Shown: one piece after another, positions 26,687 through 34,825 of the stretch
How the letters are laid out: every line of letters begins with the position of its first letter
How positions within the stretch are numbered: position 1 is the stretch's first letter
From: Ponticoccus alexandrii
GTDB taxonomy: Bacteria; Pseudomonadota; Alphaproteobacteria; Rhodobacterales; Rhodobacteraceae
DNA length: 64,000 bases
Reading direction: 5' to 3'
NCBI RefSeq assembly: GCF_016806125.1
Contig: NZ_CP047170.1
Coordinates: 434,001 to 498,000, forward strand
Position numbers and translations under genes: made by a program
Notes under the pieces: generated by a model
What the model saw: only the letters and a program-made list of their open reading frames with translations
What the model was told of the DNA's origin: nothing
Database searches by the model: none

Positions 26687-28171
26687 ATGCGCGTCTTCTG
26701 CGCCTCCGTCGGCTTCGAGGCCAACACCTTCTCCCCGCTCCGCACCGACTTCAACGACTTCGCGCAAAGCTTCTACGCGCCGCCCGGGCAGCATCCCGAA
26801 ACCCCGACCCTGTGTAGCGCCGTCTTCCCCGCACTGCGCCGCCGCGCCCGCGCGGGCGAGATCGCGCTGATCGAGGGCACCGCCACCTGGGCCGAACCCG
26901 GCGGGCTGTGCAACGCCGCGACCTGGGCGCGGCTGCGGGACGAGATCCTCGGCCAGCTTCGCGAGGCACTGCCGGTGGACGCGGTGGTGCTGGGCCTGCA
27001 CGGTGCGATGATCGCGGAAGGCACCGTGGATTGCGAAGGCGTGCTGGTCGCCGCCGTGCGCGAGATGGTCGGGCCGGACGTGAAGATCGGCGTCAGCTTC
27101 GACCCGCACAGCCACCTCAGTGCGGCGCGCACCGACAACGCCGACGTGGTGATCGCCTTCAAGGAATTCCCCCACACCGATTTCGTCGAGACCGGCGAGG
27201 CGGTGGTAGAGCTGACCCTGCGCGCGGCGCGGGGCGAGGTGACGCCGCAGGTCTCGGTCTATGACGTGCGGATGATGGATGTGCTGCCGACCTCGATTCA
27301 GCCGATGCGCGGTTTCGTCGATGAGATGATGGCGCTGGAAGGCACGGGGCGCGTGCTGGCGGTGTCGGCCATTCACGGCTTCATGGCCGGGGATTCCCCC
27401 GATCTGGGGGCCAAGATCGTCGTGGTGACCGACAACGACAGGGCAGGGGGTGACGCGCTGGCCGAACGGCTGGGGCGGCGGCTTTTCGAGATGCGGGGCC
27501 AGACCCGGCCCGAGTTCCTGACGCTGGCGCAGGGTATCGAGCGCGCCACCGCGCTGGCCTCGAAGGACCGCAGCGGCCCGGTGGTCGTGGCCGATATCTG
27601 GGACAACCCGGGCGGTGGCACCGCGGGCGATTCAACCATTGTTCTGAAGGGCTTTCTCGAGGCGGGCGTGACCAGTTGCGCCTTCGGCACGATCTGGGAC
27701 CCGATGGCCGTGCGTCTGTGCCACGCGGCGGGGACGGGCGCGACGCTTGACCTGCGCTTCGGCAGCAAGACCTCGGCGACGGCGGGCGATCCGATCGACG
27801 CAACGGTTCAGGTGGTGCAGGTGCAGAAGGACGCGGTGCAGAGCTTCGGCACCTCGGTGGTGCCGCTGGGCGATATCGCGGTGATCCGGGTGCAGGGCAT
27901 CGAGGTGGTGCTCAACAGCAACCGCTCGCAGGCCTTTTCACCGGATCTTTTCGGCAACGCGGGCGTCGATCCGATGAGCAAGGACATTCTTGTCATCAAG
28001 TCGACGAACCACTTCTACGGCGCCTTCGCGCCCATCGCGTCGGATGTTCTTTATGTCGCGGTCGACGGGCCTTACCCGAACGATCCCGCGACGAACCCCT
28101 ACACGCGCCTCACACGCCCGCTCTGGCCGCGGGTCGAGAACCCTCACGCGGTGAGCGAACCGGCGCTGTGA
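26687..28171 (+). CDS. M81 family metallopeptidase (MlrC-like)
   Basis: 494-residue MlrC-family protein. The N-terminal DUF1485 domain has VCGFEANTFSPL-like FEANTFSPLRTDF, VVLGLHGAMIAEG and GVSFDPHSHLSAARTDNAD, which hold candidate zinc ligands; the C-terminal MlrC_C domain has VVVADIWDNPGGGTAGDST and DILVIKSTNHFYGAFAPIA. Characterised MlrC opens linearised microcystin, but most homologues sit in amino-acid or amide catabolic operons, so this one probably cleaves a small amide or cyclic amino-acid-like compound imported by the TRAP system. Start 26687 has GGAAAGG upstream. Its 3' end overlaps the convergent IclR gene by 28 bp. Confidence 0.87.
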   Translation: MRVFCASVGFEANTFSPLRTDFNDFAQSFYAPPGQHPETPTLCSAVFPALRRRARAGEIALIEGTATWAEPGGLCNAATWARLRDEILGQLREALPVDAVVLGLHGAMIAEGTVDCEGVLVAAVREMVGPDVKIGVSFDPHSHLSAARTDNADVVIAFKEFPHTDFVETGEAVVELTLRAARGEVTPQVSVYDVRMMDVLPTSIQPMRGFVDEMMALEGTGRVLAVSAIHGFMAGDSPDLGAKIVVVTDNDRAGGDALAERLGRRLFEMRGQTRPEFLTLAQGIERATALASKDRSGPVVVADIWDNPGGGTAGDSTIVLKGFLEAGVTSCAFGTIWDPMAVRLCHAAGTGATLDLRFGSKTSATAGDPIDATVQVVQVQKDAVQSFGTSVVPLGDIAVIRVQGIEVVLNSNRSQAFSPDLFGNAGVDPMSKDILVIKSTNHFYGAFAPIASDVLYVAVDGPYPNDPATNPYTRLTRPLWPRVENPHAVSEPAL

Positions 28172-28920
28172 ATGCCTGCCAGCCGTTCCGACAGCCGCGC
28201 CGCGTGCTGGATTAGGTTGGCCTTCAGCGCCGCGTGGCGCGTGCGGGCCTCCTCGCGCGGGGCCACGAGGCAGAGCGTCGCGACGCAGGCCCCGCCCTCG
28301 CCGGTGACGGCGGCGGCAAAGCAATGGGTGTAGCTGTCCGACGGGCTGTCGAAGGAAAAGAACCCCTCGCTGGCGGCGGCGCGCAACTCCAGCAGGAATT
28401 GTGCCGGGGACAGCGTCTCGCCGCCCGGCTGGCGGAAATCCTCTGGCGGGATCAGCGCCAGGATCTCGTGGTCGGTCAGGTGTTGCAGCAGCAGCCGCCC
28501 CGAGGCGGTCCATGGGATCGGCGTCGGTTCACCCACGTCGCCGCTGATCCGGAAGGCGCGGTCCGCCTCGCGCATCAGCAGGACGGTGTACTTGCGCCCG
28601 TCGATCACGCAAAGCTGCGAGGTTTCACCGGTCTGCGCGGTCAGCGCATCCAGAACCGGCTGCGCCTCGCGTGCCAGGTCGAAGCCCGCAAGGTAGCTGC
28701 GCCCCCAGAAATGCGTCTTGCGCCCGAGGTAGAGCATGCCCCTGGCGTCGGCTTCGAGCAGGCCGAGCCCGGTCATCGTGGTGCAAAGCTCGTAGACCGA
28801 CGACCGGGGCGCGCCGATGGCGCGGGCGATCTCGGCCGGGGGCATGGGGCGACAGGCCCGCGCCAGCAGGTCACAGATCTCGACCGCGCGGTCGAGCCCG
28901 CGTGCGCGTTTGCGTTCCAT
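28144..28920 (-). CDS. IclR family transcriptional regulator
   Basis: 258-residue regulator. The winged HTH is at about residues 8-65 (PPAEIARAIGAPRSSVYEL is the recognition part) and the effector-binding IclR domain follows (ETSQLCVIDGRKYTVLLM, PIPWTASGRLLLQHLTDHE). It lies 54 bp downstream of the RidA gene on the same strand and overlaps the M81 gene tail. It is the natural candidate regulator of the divergent ridA/D-serine-dehydratase-like pair, although control of the TRAP-M81 genes is also possible. Confidence 0.88.
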   Translation of the reverse strand: MERKRARGLDRAVEICDLLARACRPMPPAEIARAIGAPRSSVYELCTTMTGLGLLEADARGMLYLGRKTHFWGRSYLAGFDLAREAQPVLDALTAQTGETSQLCVIDGRKYTVLLMREADRAFRISGDVGEPTPIPWTASGRLLLQHLTDHEILALIPPEDFRQPGGETLSPAQFLLELRAAASEGFFSFDSPSDSYTHCFAAAVTGEGGACVATLCLVAPREEARTRHAALKANLIQHAARLSERLAGIHSAGSLTA

Positions 28921-28974
28921 GTCTCGCCCCTCATGTCCGGGCCGCGCGAGATCCCCGCGCGGCCCGTCGGGAAA

Positions 28975-29361
28975 TTACGCCTTCCTGAAGGCGATGCAAT
29001 CCACCTCGACCTTGCAGTCGACGACCATGGCCGACTGCACACAGGCGCGGGCGGGCGGGTTGTCGCCGAAGTACTGTTCGAACACGCCGTTGAAGCTCCA
29101 GAAATCGCGCGGATCGTCCAGCCACACGCCGACGCGCATGATGTCGGCGGCGGTGTAGCCCGCGTCGGTGACGATCTTCAGCATGTTCTGGATCGCGATA
29201 TGCGACTGCTCGACGATGCCGTGGCCGGCGACTTCGCCGTCCTTCATCGGGGTCTGGCCCGACACGTAGAGCCAGCCGTCCGCCTCTGTTGCCTTGGCGA
29301 AGGGCAGGGCCTTCTGTCCGTTGCCCTTTGCGTCGCCGACGCCGTGCCGCTTGATGGTCAT
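28975..29361 (-). CDS. RidA/YjgF-family enamine/imine deaminase
   Basis: 128-residue RidA-superfamily protein. DGWLYVSGQTPMKDGEVAG and IAIQNMLKIVTDAGYTAADI are family stretches, and RACVQSAMVV carries the arginine that binds the imine carboxylate, followed by the conserved VEVDCIAF. The start at 29361 has GGAG 8 bases upstream. RidA proteins hydrolyse 2-aminoacrylate and similar enamines released by PLP dehydratases. Its divergent neighbour is a D-serine-dehydratase-like PLP enzyme, so the two fit functionally. Confidence 0.9.
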   Translation of the reverse strand: MTIKRHGVGDAKGNGQKALPFAKATEADGWLYVSGQTPMKDGEVAGHGIVEQSHIAIQNMLKIVTDAGYTAADIMRVGVWLDDPRDFWSFNGVFEQYFGDNPPARACVQSAMVVDCKVEVDCIAFRKA

Positions 29362-29459
29362 GTTTGGTCTCCTTGGTCCGTCTCTGCGTGCGGGGTAGCC
29401 GGGATTTGTCCGGTTGTCCATTATAGCGTAATAATTTCCGGATACTCTCCGCTTAACCC

Positions 29460-29511
29460 GGATAATATTCCCTTGAAGCGTAGTCTGTCCAGAAATACGA
29501 CCGTTATAACG
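29460..29511. promoter_or_regulatory. Divergent promoter region with palindromes (possible IclR target)
   Basis: The 170-bp gap between ridA and the D-serine-dehydratase-like gene is AT-rich. It contains GGATAATATTCC (29460-29471, near-palindrome), a perfect palindrome CGTTATAACG (29502-29511) 20 bp before the ATG at 29532, and TTAT-N6-ATAA at 29421-29434. An IclR binding site is inferred only from position. Confidence 0.35.
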
Positions 29512-29531
29512 AACATGTAAAGGAGTCGCCC

Positions 29532-30758
29532 ATGACCACCCCCCTCGACGCCACCCTGCGCGGCTTTCCCACCGGCGGCAGTGCCGATGAGGCGACCGGC
29601 GGCACCCATTTCCCGGCCGACGGCGCATTGCAGTTGCCGATGATCACTCTCGACGGGCCGGGCTTCGACGCGAACACGCGGCTGATGATGGATCACGTGG
29701 CGCAATTTGGCGCAAAGCTTGCACCCCATGCCAAGACTCCGATGTCGCCGCTGCTGGCGCAGCGCCTGCTGGACGCGGGCGCCTGGGGGACCACGGTGGC
29801 CGATATCCGGCAGGCGGCGGTGTTGCTCGACGCCGGGGTCACGCGGCTGATCCTCGCCAATGGCATCGGCGGCGCGGCGGCGGCGCGGCGTCTCGCGGCG
29901 CTTCTGAAGGGCTACCCGGGCGCCGAATTTCACATCTTCATCGACAGCGTCGAGACCTATGAGGCGCTCTGCGTCGCATGGGATGAGACGCTGCCGCCGC
30001 TTGGCCTGCTGGTCGAGATCGGCACCGACCGTGGCGGGATTCGCCGCGACGAGGACGCGCTGGCGCTGGCGCGGCGCATCCTTGCGGAGGGCAGGCTGGG
30101 CCTGTCCGGGCTTGCTGCCTACGAGGGCGCCAGCGCGGTGGCGGACCCCGTCGAAAGCCAGCGCCGCATCGACGCGCTGCTGACCCGCAGCAAGGCGCTG
30201 TTCGCGCAGATCCGCGAGGCGGCTGGCACCGACGCGCCGCTGATGCTGTCGGTGGGCGGCTCGGCCTGGTTCGACCGGGTTCTGGCGCTACTGGGCGATC
30301 TGGTGCAGGCCCCGAACACCGATCTGGTGCTGCGCTCCGGTGCGCTCTACTTCCACGACCACGGCGTCTATGAGCGCGGCCTTGCGGATATGCAGAAACG
30401 CGGCGGCCACCCCGAGGGCGCTTTCATCCCGACCCTGCGGCTCTGGGCCGAGGTGCTCTCGACCCCCGAAGAGGGGCTTGCGATCTGCGGCATGGGTCTG
30501 CGCGACGTAGCCATCGATCAGGATCTGCCGATCGCGCTGCGCCTTTGGCGGGATGGCGCGCCGGTTGCGGATATCGGCGTGACGGTGACGAAGCTGAACG
30601 ACCAGCACGCCTTCCTGCATCACGCGGGGCTACGCCCGGGCGACGTGATCGAGTTCGGCATCTCGCACCCCTGCACCTGCATCGACCGTCACAGCGTGCT
30701 CTGGGAGCTGGATGCAGCGGGCCGCGTGATCGCCGCCATCAAGACCCGCTTCGGCTGA
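29532..30758 (+). CDS. D-serine dehydratase-like / D-threonine aldolase-like fold-type III PLP enzyme
   Basis: 408-residue fold-type III PLP enzyme with an alanine-racemase-like barrel and a C-terminal D-ser_dehydrat domain. The PLP lysine is in KLAPHAKTPMSPLLA. The C-terminal metal site reads FGISHPCTCIDRH: the His-x-Cys spacing matches the zinc pair of eukaryotic-type D-serine dehydratase rather than the His-x-Asp of D-threonine aldolase. It probably eliminates water and ammonia from a D-hydroxy-amino acid. AAAGGAG precedes 29532 at good spacing. Divergent RidA would remove the enamine product. Family firm, exact reaction inferred. Confidence 0.82.
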   Translation: MTTPLDATLRGFPTGGSADEATGGTHFPADGALQLPMITLDGPGFDANTRLMMDHVAQFGAKLAPHAKTPMSPLLAQRLLDAGAWGTTVADIRQAAVLLDAGVTRLILANGIGGAAAARRLAALLKGYPGAEFHIFIDSVETYEALCVAWDETLPPLGLLVEIGTDRGGIRRDEDALALARRILAEGRLGLSGLAAYEGASAVADPVESQRRIDALLTRSKALFAQIREAAGTDAPLMLSVGGSAWFDRVLALLGDLVQAPNTDLVLRSGALYFHDHGVYERGLADMQKRGGHPEGAFIPTLRLWAEVLSTPEEGLAICGMGLRDVAIDQDLPIALRLWRDGAPVADIGVTVTKLNDQHAFLHHAGLRPGDVIEFGISHPCTCIDRHSVLWELDAAGRVIAAIKTRFG

Positions 30759-30833
30759 CGGCCCGGCAATCGGGCGCAGCGTGGAGCCGGGAGAAAATCC
30801 CGGCGCCATTTTCAGATTCCCGGGAAAACGAGG

Positions 30834-30848
30834 TTGACAACGTTACCA
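30834..30848. promoter_or_regulatory. LacI-type operator 1 overlapping a -35 box
   Basis: TGACAACGTTACCA (30835-30848) is a LacI-family-like palindrome centred on AACGTT. Together with the preceding T it contains a perfect TTGACA (30834-30839), so the repressor would sit on the -35 element. A second identical copy lies 40 bp downstream. Confidence 0.72.
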
Positions 30849-30874
30849 TGAATGATCTTTGTGTCGGTCAATGA

Positions 30875-30888
30875 TGACAACGTTACCA
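30875..30888. promoter_or_regulatory. LacI-type operator 2
   Basis: Second exact copy of TGACAACGTTACCA, 15 bp before the permease start at 30904 and 40 bp centre-to-centre from operator 1. Two exact copies in a 54-bp stretch make this the probable target of the LacI protein encoded at the end of the same operon. Confidence 0.72.
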
Positions 30889-30903
30889 TAGATCCGCTCA
30901 CCG

Positions 30904-31572
30904 ATGACCAATTTGAATTTTCGACCACTCTGGCGCTACGAGGATGCGTGGTGGGAGGGCGTCGTCACAACGCTCGAACTCACCGCCCTTGCGGTGCTGG
31001 GAGGGCTGGCGCTTGGCCTTCTGGGCGCGCGGGCGCTGCGCTCGGGTCATCCCGTCGCGACCCGCATCACGCGCGGCTATGTTGAGGTGATCCGCAACAC
31101 CCCGGCGCTGATCCAGATCTTCCTGATCTTCTTCGTGCTGCCCGGGCTTGGCCTGCGCCTGCCGCCCTTTCCCGCCGCCGCCATCGCCCTGTCGATCTAC
31201 TTCGGCGCCTACATGACCGAAATCTTCCGCTCGGGGCTCGATTCGATCCCCAAGAGCCAGATCGAGGCGGGCGCCTGCCTCGGCCTCAGCCGCTGGCAGA
31301 TGTTCCGCCATGTCGTGCTGCCGCCGGCTCTGCGCAATATCTACCCCTCGATGACCTCGCAGTTCGTGCTGTTGATGCTGGGCACCTCGCTGGCCTCGCA
31401 GGTCTCGGTGGACGAGTTGTTCCACGCCGCGGGCTTCATCGACAGCCGCACCTATCGCAGCTTCGAGGTCTATGCGCTGGCCTGCGCCATCTACCTCGGC
31501 ATGGCGATCTTCTTCCGCCTCGCCTTTGCCGGGATCGGCAAGCTGGCGTTCCGCTGGCCCGAGGGGCGCTGA
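30904..31572 (+). CDS. Polar amino acid ABC transporter permease (HisM/GlnP type), first
   Basis: 222-residue permease with about five membrane helices. The conserved VIRNTPALIQIFLIFFVLPG and the EAA loop SQIEAGACLGLSRWQMFRHV are visible. No Shine-Dalgarno sequence is evident at 30904, so the message may have a short leader. First gene of a six-gene operon (permease, permease, ATPase, binding protein, deacylase, LacI regulator) preceded by two LacI-type operators. Confidence 0.9.
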   Translation: MTNLNFRPLWRYEDAWWEGVVTTLELTALAVLGGLALGLLGARALRSGHPVATRITRGYVEVIRNTPALIQIFLIFFVLPGLGLRLPPFPAAAIALSIYFGAYMTEIFRSGLDSIPKSQIEAGACLGLSRWQMFRHVVLPPALRNIYPSMTSQFVLLMLGTSLASQVSVDELFHAAGFIDSRTYRSFEVYALACAIYLGMAIFFRLAFAGIGKLAFRWPEGR

Positions 31573-31575
31573 GAC

Positions 31576-32226
31576 ATGAGACAGTTTTCCCCCGCCGACA
31601 TCCTTGCCCTGATCGAGGGGCTGAAATGGACGCTGCTGCTGGTGGCGCTGACGCTAGCCTTCGGTGGTCCGCTGGCGCTGCTGGTCAGTCTGGCGCGGTC
31701 GGCCCGCGCGAAGGCGCCGCGCTGGATCGCTTGGGCCTACATCGAGATGCTGCAGGGCATCCCGCTGCTGGGCCTGCTGATGTTCTTCTACTTCGGCCTG
31801 CCGGTCTTCCTGAACATCGAGCTGCCCGCGCTGATCGCGGTGGCGCTGGCTTATGCGCTTTATACCGGGGCCTTCCTCGGCGAGATCTGGCGCGGCGGCA
31901 TCGCCGCCGTGCGCCAGGCGCAATGGGAGGCGGCGGATTGCCTCGGGCTGAGCCGCCGGCACGTGTTCATACATGTCATCGCGCCGCAGGCGCTGCGCAT
32001 CGCGCTGCCCGCAACGGTCGGCTTCCTCGTGCAGCTCATCAAGAACACCTCGCTGGCCTCGGTGGTCGGCTTCGTCGAACTGGCCCGCGCAGGCCAGATC
32101 GTCATCGCGGGCACCTTCCAGCCGCTGCTGACCTACAGCCTGGTGGCGGTTGTCTACTTTGCCCTCTGTTATCCACTGACCCGCTGGTCCCGCAGCCTGG
32201 AGGCCCGTTTCAATGGCGCTGGTTGA
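31576..32226 (+). CDS. Polar amino acid ABC transporter permease (HisM/GlnP type), second
   Basis: 216-residue permease, paralogous to the preceding one. IEMLQGIPLLGLLMFFYFGLP and the EAA loop AQWEAADCLGLSRRHVFIHV are present. It starts 3 bp after the first permease stop and overlaps the ATPase gene by 14 bp. Confidence 0.9.
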   Translation: MRQFSPADILALIEGLKWTLLLVALTLAFGGPLALLVSLARSARAKAPRWIAWAYIEMLQGIPLLGLLMFFYFGLPVFLNIELPALIAVALAYALYTGAFLGEIWRGGIAAVRQAQWEAADCLGLSRRHVFIHVIAPQALRIALPATVGFLVQLIKNTSLASVVGFVELARAGQIVIAGTFQPLLTYSLVAVVYFALCYPLTRWSRSLEARFNGAG

Positions 32227-32941
32227 AATCGAAAACATCCGCAAGAATTTCGGCGCGCTCGAGGTGCTCAAGGGCATCGACCTGACCATCGAGCAGGGCG
32301 AGATCGTCACCATCATCGGCCAGTCCGGGTCGGGCAAGTCGACGCTGCTGCGCTGCATCAACGCGCTTGAGGAAACCTCGGGCGGCGAGATCCGCATCGG
32401 CGGGCAGCGCATGGCGATGGACATGCCGAACCTGCGCGAGATGCGCCAGACCGTCGGCATCGTCTTCCAGGCGTTCAACCTCTTTCCCCACATGACCATC
32501 GAGCGCAACGTGACGCTGGCCCCGGTGCTGACCGGCAAGATTACCAAGGCAGAGGCCCCTGCGCTGGCCGAAGAGGTGCTGTCGCGCGTCGGCCTCGCCG
32601 ACAAGCGCAAGGCTTACCCGGGACAGCTCTCCGGCGGGCAGCAGCAGCGTGTCGCGATTGCCCGTTGCCTTGCCATGCGCCCGCAGCTGATGCTGTTCGA
32701 CGAGGTGACCTCGGCGCTTGACCCGCAGCTGGTGGGCGAGGTGCTGAAGGTCATGGAGGACATGGCGCGGCTGGGGATGACCATGATCCTCGTGACCCAC
32801 GAGATGGGCTTTGCCCGCAATGTCGCCAATCGCATCGTTTTCATGCACCAGGGCCGCGTCTGGGAACAAGGCCCGCCCGCAGAGCTGTTTGCCAACCCGC
32901 AAACCCCCGAGCTGCAAGCCTTTCTTGCGGCCTCTCACTAA
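32213..32941 (+). CDS. Polar amino acid ABC transporter ATP-binding protein (GlnQ type)
   Basis: 242-residue ATPase. Walker A GQSGSGKSTLLRCINALE, Q-loop VGIVFQAFNLFPHMT, signature LSGGQQQRVAIARCLAM, Walker B LMLFDEVTSALDP and the switch His in ILVTHEMGFARNVA are all intact. The CINALE stretch after Walker A is typical of the HisP/GlnQ group. Confidence 0.93.
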   Translation: MALVEIENIRKNFGALEVLKGIDLTIEQGEIVTIIGQSGSGKSTLLRCINALEETSGGEIRIGGQRMAMDMPNLREMRQTVGIVFQAFNLFPHMTIERNVTLAPVLTGKITKAEAPALAEEVLSRVGLADKRKAYPGQLSGGQQQRVAIARCLAMRPQLMLFDEVTSALDPQLVGEVLKVMEDMARLGMTMILVTHEMGFARNVANRIVFMHQGRVWEQGPPAELFANPQTPELQAFLAASH

Positions 32942-32956
32942 AAAAGGACCAACAGG

Positions 32957-33733
32957 ATGATCCGGAACTTTATTGCCGCCGCGCTGGCGGCCGCCAGCCT
33001 CGCCGCGCCTGCGCAGGCCGACAGGCTTCAGGATGTACTCGACAACGGCACGCTGCGCGTCGGCGTGCTGCTGGACGCTGCGCCCTGGGGCTTCACCGAT
33101 GACAGCGGTGCCGAGACCGGCCTCGATGTCGAACTGGCAAAGCTCATGGCAAAGGATCTGAACGCCGATCTGGAACTGGTGCCGCTGACTGGCCAGAGCC
33201 GGATTCCCTCGCTGCTGTCGGGCAAGGTCGACCTGCTGATCGCCGCGGCCGGTGCCACGCCCGAGCGGGCGCAGATGGTGATGTTCTCGCAGCCCTATGC
33301 CGCCGTGACGCTGGGCGTCTATGGCGCCGCGGATGCGCCGACCTTCGACGCCCCCGGCGATCTCGAAGGCGCGCGGGTGGCCGTGGCCAAGGGCTCGACC
33401 CTCGACACTTGGCTCACCGACAACGCGCCGGGCATCCAGCTGTCGCGCTTCGAGGACACCCCCGCCGCCATCGCCGCCTTCCTCGCGGGCCAGGTCGATT
33501 ACTTCGCCGAGAACAGCGCCATCGCGCTCAAGGTGGGGCAGGACAACCCCAGCCACGACGTCGCGCTGGCCTTCCAGATCCGGCAATCCCCCGCCCATGC
33601 CGCTGTGGCACAGGGCGAGCAAAACTTCCTCAACTGGATCAACACCTTCCTGTTCTTCCACCGGATGAGCGGCGACCTGGGTGACCTTCAGGAAACCTTC
33701 TTCGGAGAGCGGCAGGAGCTGCCCAACCTCTGA
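32957..33733 (+). CDS. Amino acid ABC transporter substrate-binding protein (family 3)
   Basis: 258-residue periplasmic binding protein. A Sec signal peptide covers residues 1-21 (...APAQA). LRVGVLLDAAPWGFTDDSGA and GLDVELAKLMAKDLNADLEL are SBP_bac_3 stretches. An AAAAAGGACC precedes 32957. It is followed by a strong hairpin before the deacylase gene. The ligand is probably an acylated or cationic amino acid handled by that deacylase. Confidence 0.9.
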   Translation: MIRNFIAAALAAASLAAPAQADRLQDVLDNGTLRVGVLLDAAPWGFTDDSGAETGLDVELAKLMAKDLNADLELVPLTGQSRIPSLLSGKVDLLIAAAGATPERAQMVMFSQPYAAVTLGVYGAADAPTFDAPGDLEGARVAVAKGSTLDTWLTDNAPGIQLSRFEDTPAAIAAFLAGQVDYFAENSAIALKVGQDNPSHDVALAFQIRQSPAHAAVAQGEQNFLNWINTFLFFHRMSGDLGDLQETFFGERQELPNL

Positions 33734-33746
33734 CCCTTGTCCGACT

Positions 33747-33772
33747 GCCGCGGGCGTGACCCTGCCCGCGGC
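33747..33772 (+). promoter_or_regulatory. Intercistronic hairpin after the amino acid binding protein
   Basis: Perfect 9-bp inverted repeat GCCGCGGGC-gtgaccct-GCCCGCGGC, 13 bp after the binding-protein stop and 30 bp before the deacylase start. A CTTTC stretch follows but no real T-tract. Confidence 0.68.
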
Positions 33773-33802
33773 GCTTTCACTTTCCAAGATACAGGCCCAT
33801 CC

Positions 33803-34822
33803 ATGCATACCGGCGTCCACGTCGCCCTCGACTTCAATCGGGTCGGGTTCCAGTCCGACCATCTGGTGATGCCGGTGTCCGTTGACCGCTCGCCCTACTG
33901 GCAGGCGCGCATCCCGGTGTTCCGCGTGCGCGGCGGCGACGGGCCGTCGGTGCTGCTGATGGCCGGCAACCACGGCGACGAATACGAGGGCTGCATGGCG
34001 CTCACCCGCATCCTGCCGCTGCTGAAGAGCGCGCAGGAGGCCGGGCGGCTGAAGGGGGCGGTCACGGTGCTGCCCTACGTCAACCTTCCGGCGGTGATGG
34101 CGGCGCGGCGCTGCTCGCCGCTCGACGGCGGCAATCTCAACCGGGCCTTTCCCGGCGACCCGGCGGGCGGGCCGACGCAGCGCATCGCCCATTGCCTCGA
34201 ACAGGATCTTTTCCCGAAGCACGATATCGTCTTCGACCTGCATTCGGGCGGCACCTCGATGGCGCATCTGCCCACCGGGCTGATCGAGGAATACGCGGAC
34301 CCCGCGAAACAGGCCGAGGCCGAGCGGCTGCTGTCGGCCATGGCGATGCCCTATGCCTTCATCGCCCGGAACGGCGCCGAGGCACCGACCTCGATGGCGG
34401 GCGCGATCCGGGCCGGGGCCATCGCGATCAGCGGCGAATTCGGCGGCGGCGCGTCCCTGACCCCGCAGAGCGTCGCGCTTACGGCGCAGGCGATCAACGG
34501 CGTGCTGGTGGCGGCGGGTCTGCTCGATGCGCCGCTGCTGCCAAGCACGGCGACGCCTCACCGGACGGTCTTCCTGACGCTCAACGAATACGAACAGGCG
34601 ATCTATGCCCCGCATCGCGGCTGGTTCGAACCCGCCGTCGAGATTGGAGACACTGTGCGCCCCGGCGACCTCGCTGGCCATTTCGCCGATTTCGAGCGCC
34701 CGCTCGATCCGCCCGTGGCCCTGCATGTGGCGCGTGCGGGGGTTGTCATGTCGCGCCGCCTGCACGTCGATTGCCTGCCCGGGGACTGCTTGCTACAGGT
34801 TGGAAAATTTGCAGACAGGTAG
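33803..34822 (+). CDS. Succinylglutamate desuccinylase/aspartoacylase-family deacylase (DoeB-like)
   Basis: 339-residue zinc-dependent deacylase. MAGNHGDEYEGCMALTR holds the His and Glu zinc ligands, DGGNLNRAFPGDP the substrate-binding Asn-Arg, and DIVFDLHSGGTSM the third ligand; the catalytic Glu is in ISGEFGGGASL. This arrangement matches DoeB, the N-alpha-acetyl-diaminobutyrate deacetylase of ectoine catabolism, but relatives act on other N-acyl amino acids. The start at 33803 is chosen because the preceding codons have no family match. It is last but one in the LacI-controlled importer operon and probably deacylates the imported compound. Confidence 0.85.
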   Translation: MHTGVHVALDFNRVGFQSDHLVMPVSVDRSPYWQARIPVFRVRGGDGPSVLLMAGNHGDEYEGCMALTRILPLLKSAQEAGRLKGAVTVLPYVNLPAVMAARRCSPLDGGNLNRAFPGDPAGGPTQRIAHCLEQDLFPKHDIVFDLHSGGTSMAHLPTGLIEEYADPAKQAEAERLLSAMAMPYAFIARNGAEAPTSMAGAIRAGAIAISGEFGGGASLTPQSVALTAQAINGVLVAAGLLDAPLLPSTATPHRTVFLTLNEYEQAIYAPHRGWFEPAVEIGDTVRPGDLAGHFADFERPLDPPVALHVARAGVVMSRRLHVDCLPGDCLLQVGKFADR

Positions 34823-34825
34823 GCC

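Noticed and set aside
32210-34765. An 851-codon minus-strand open frame
   Set aside because: Antisense to the amino-acid ABC operon and the DoeB-like gene, which have full family motifs.
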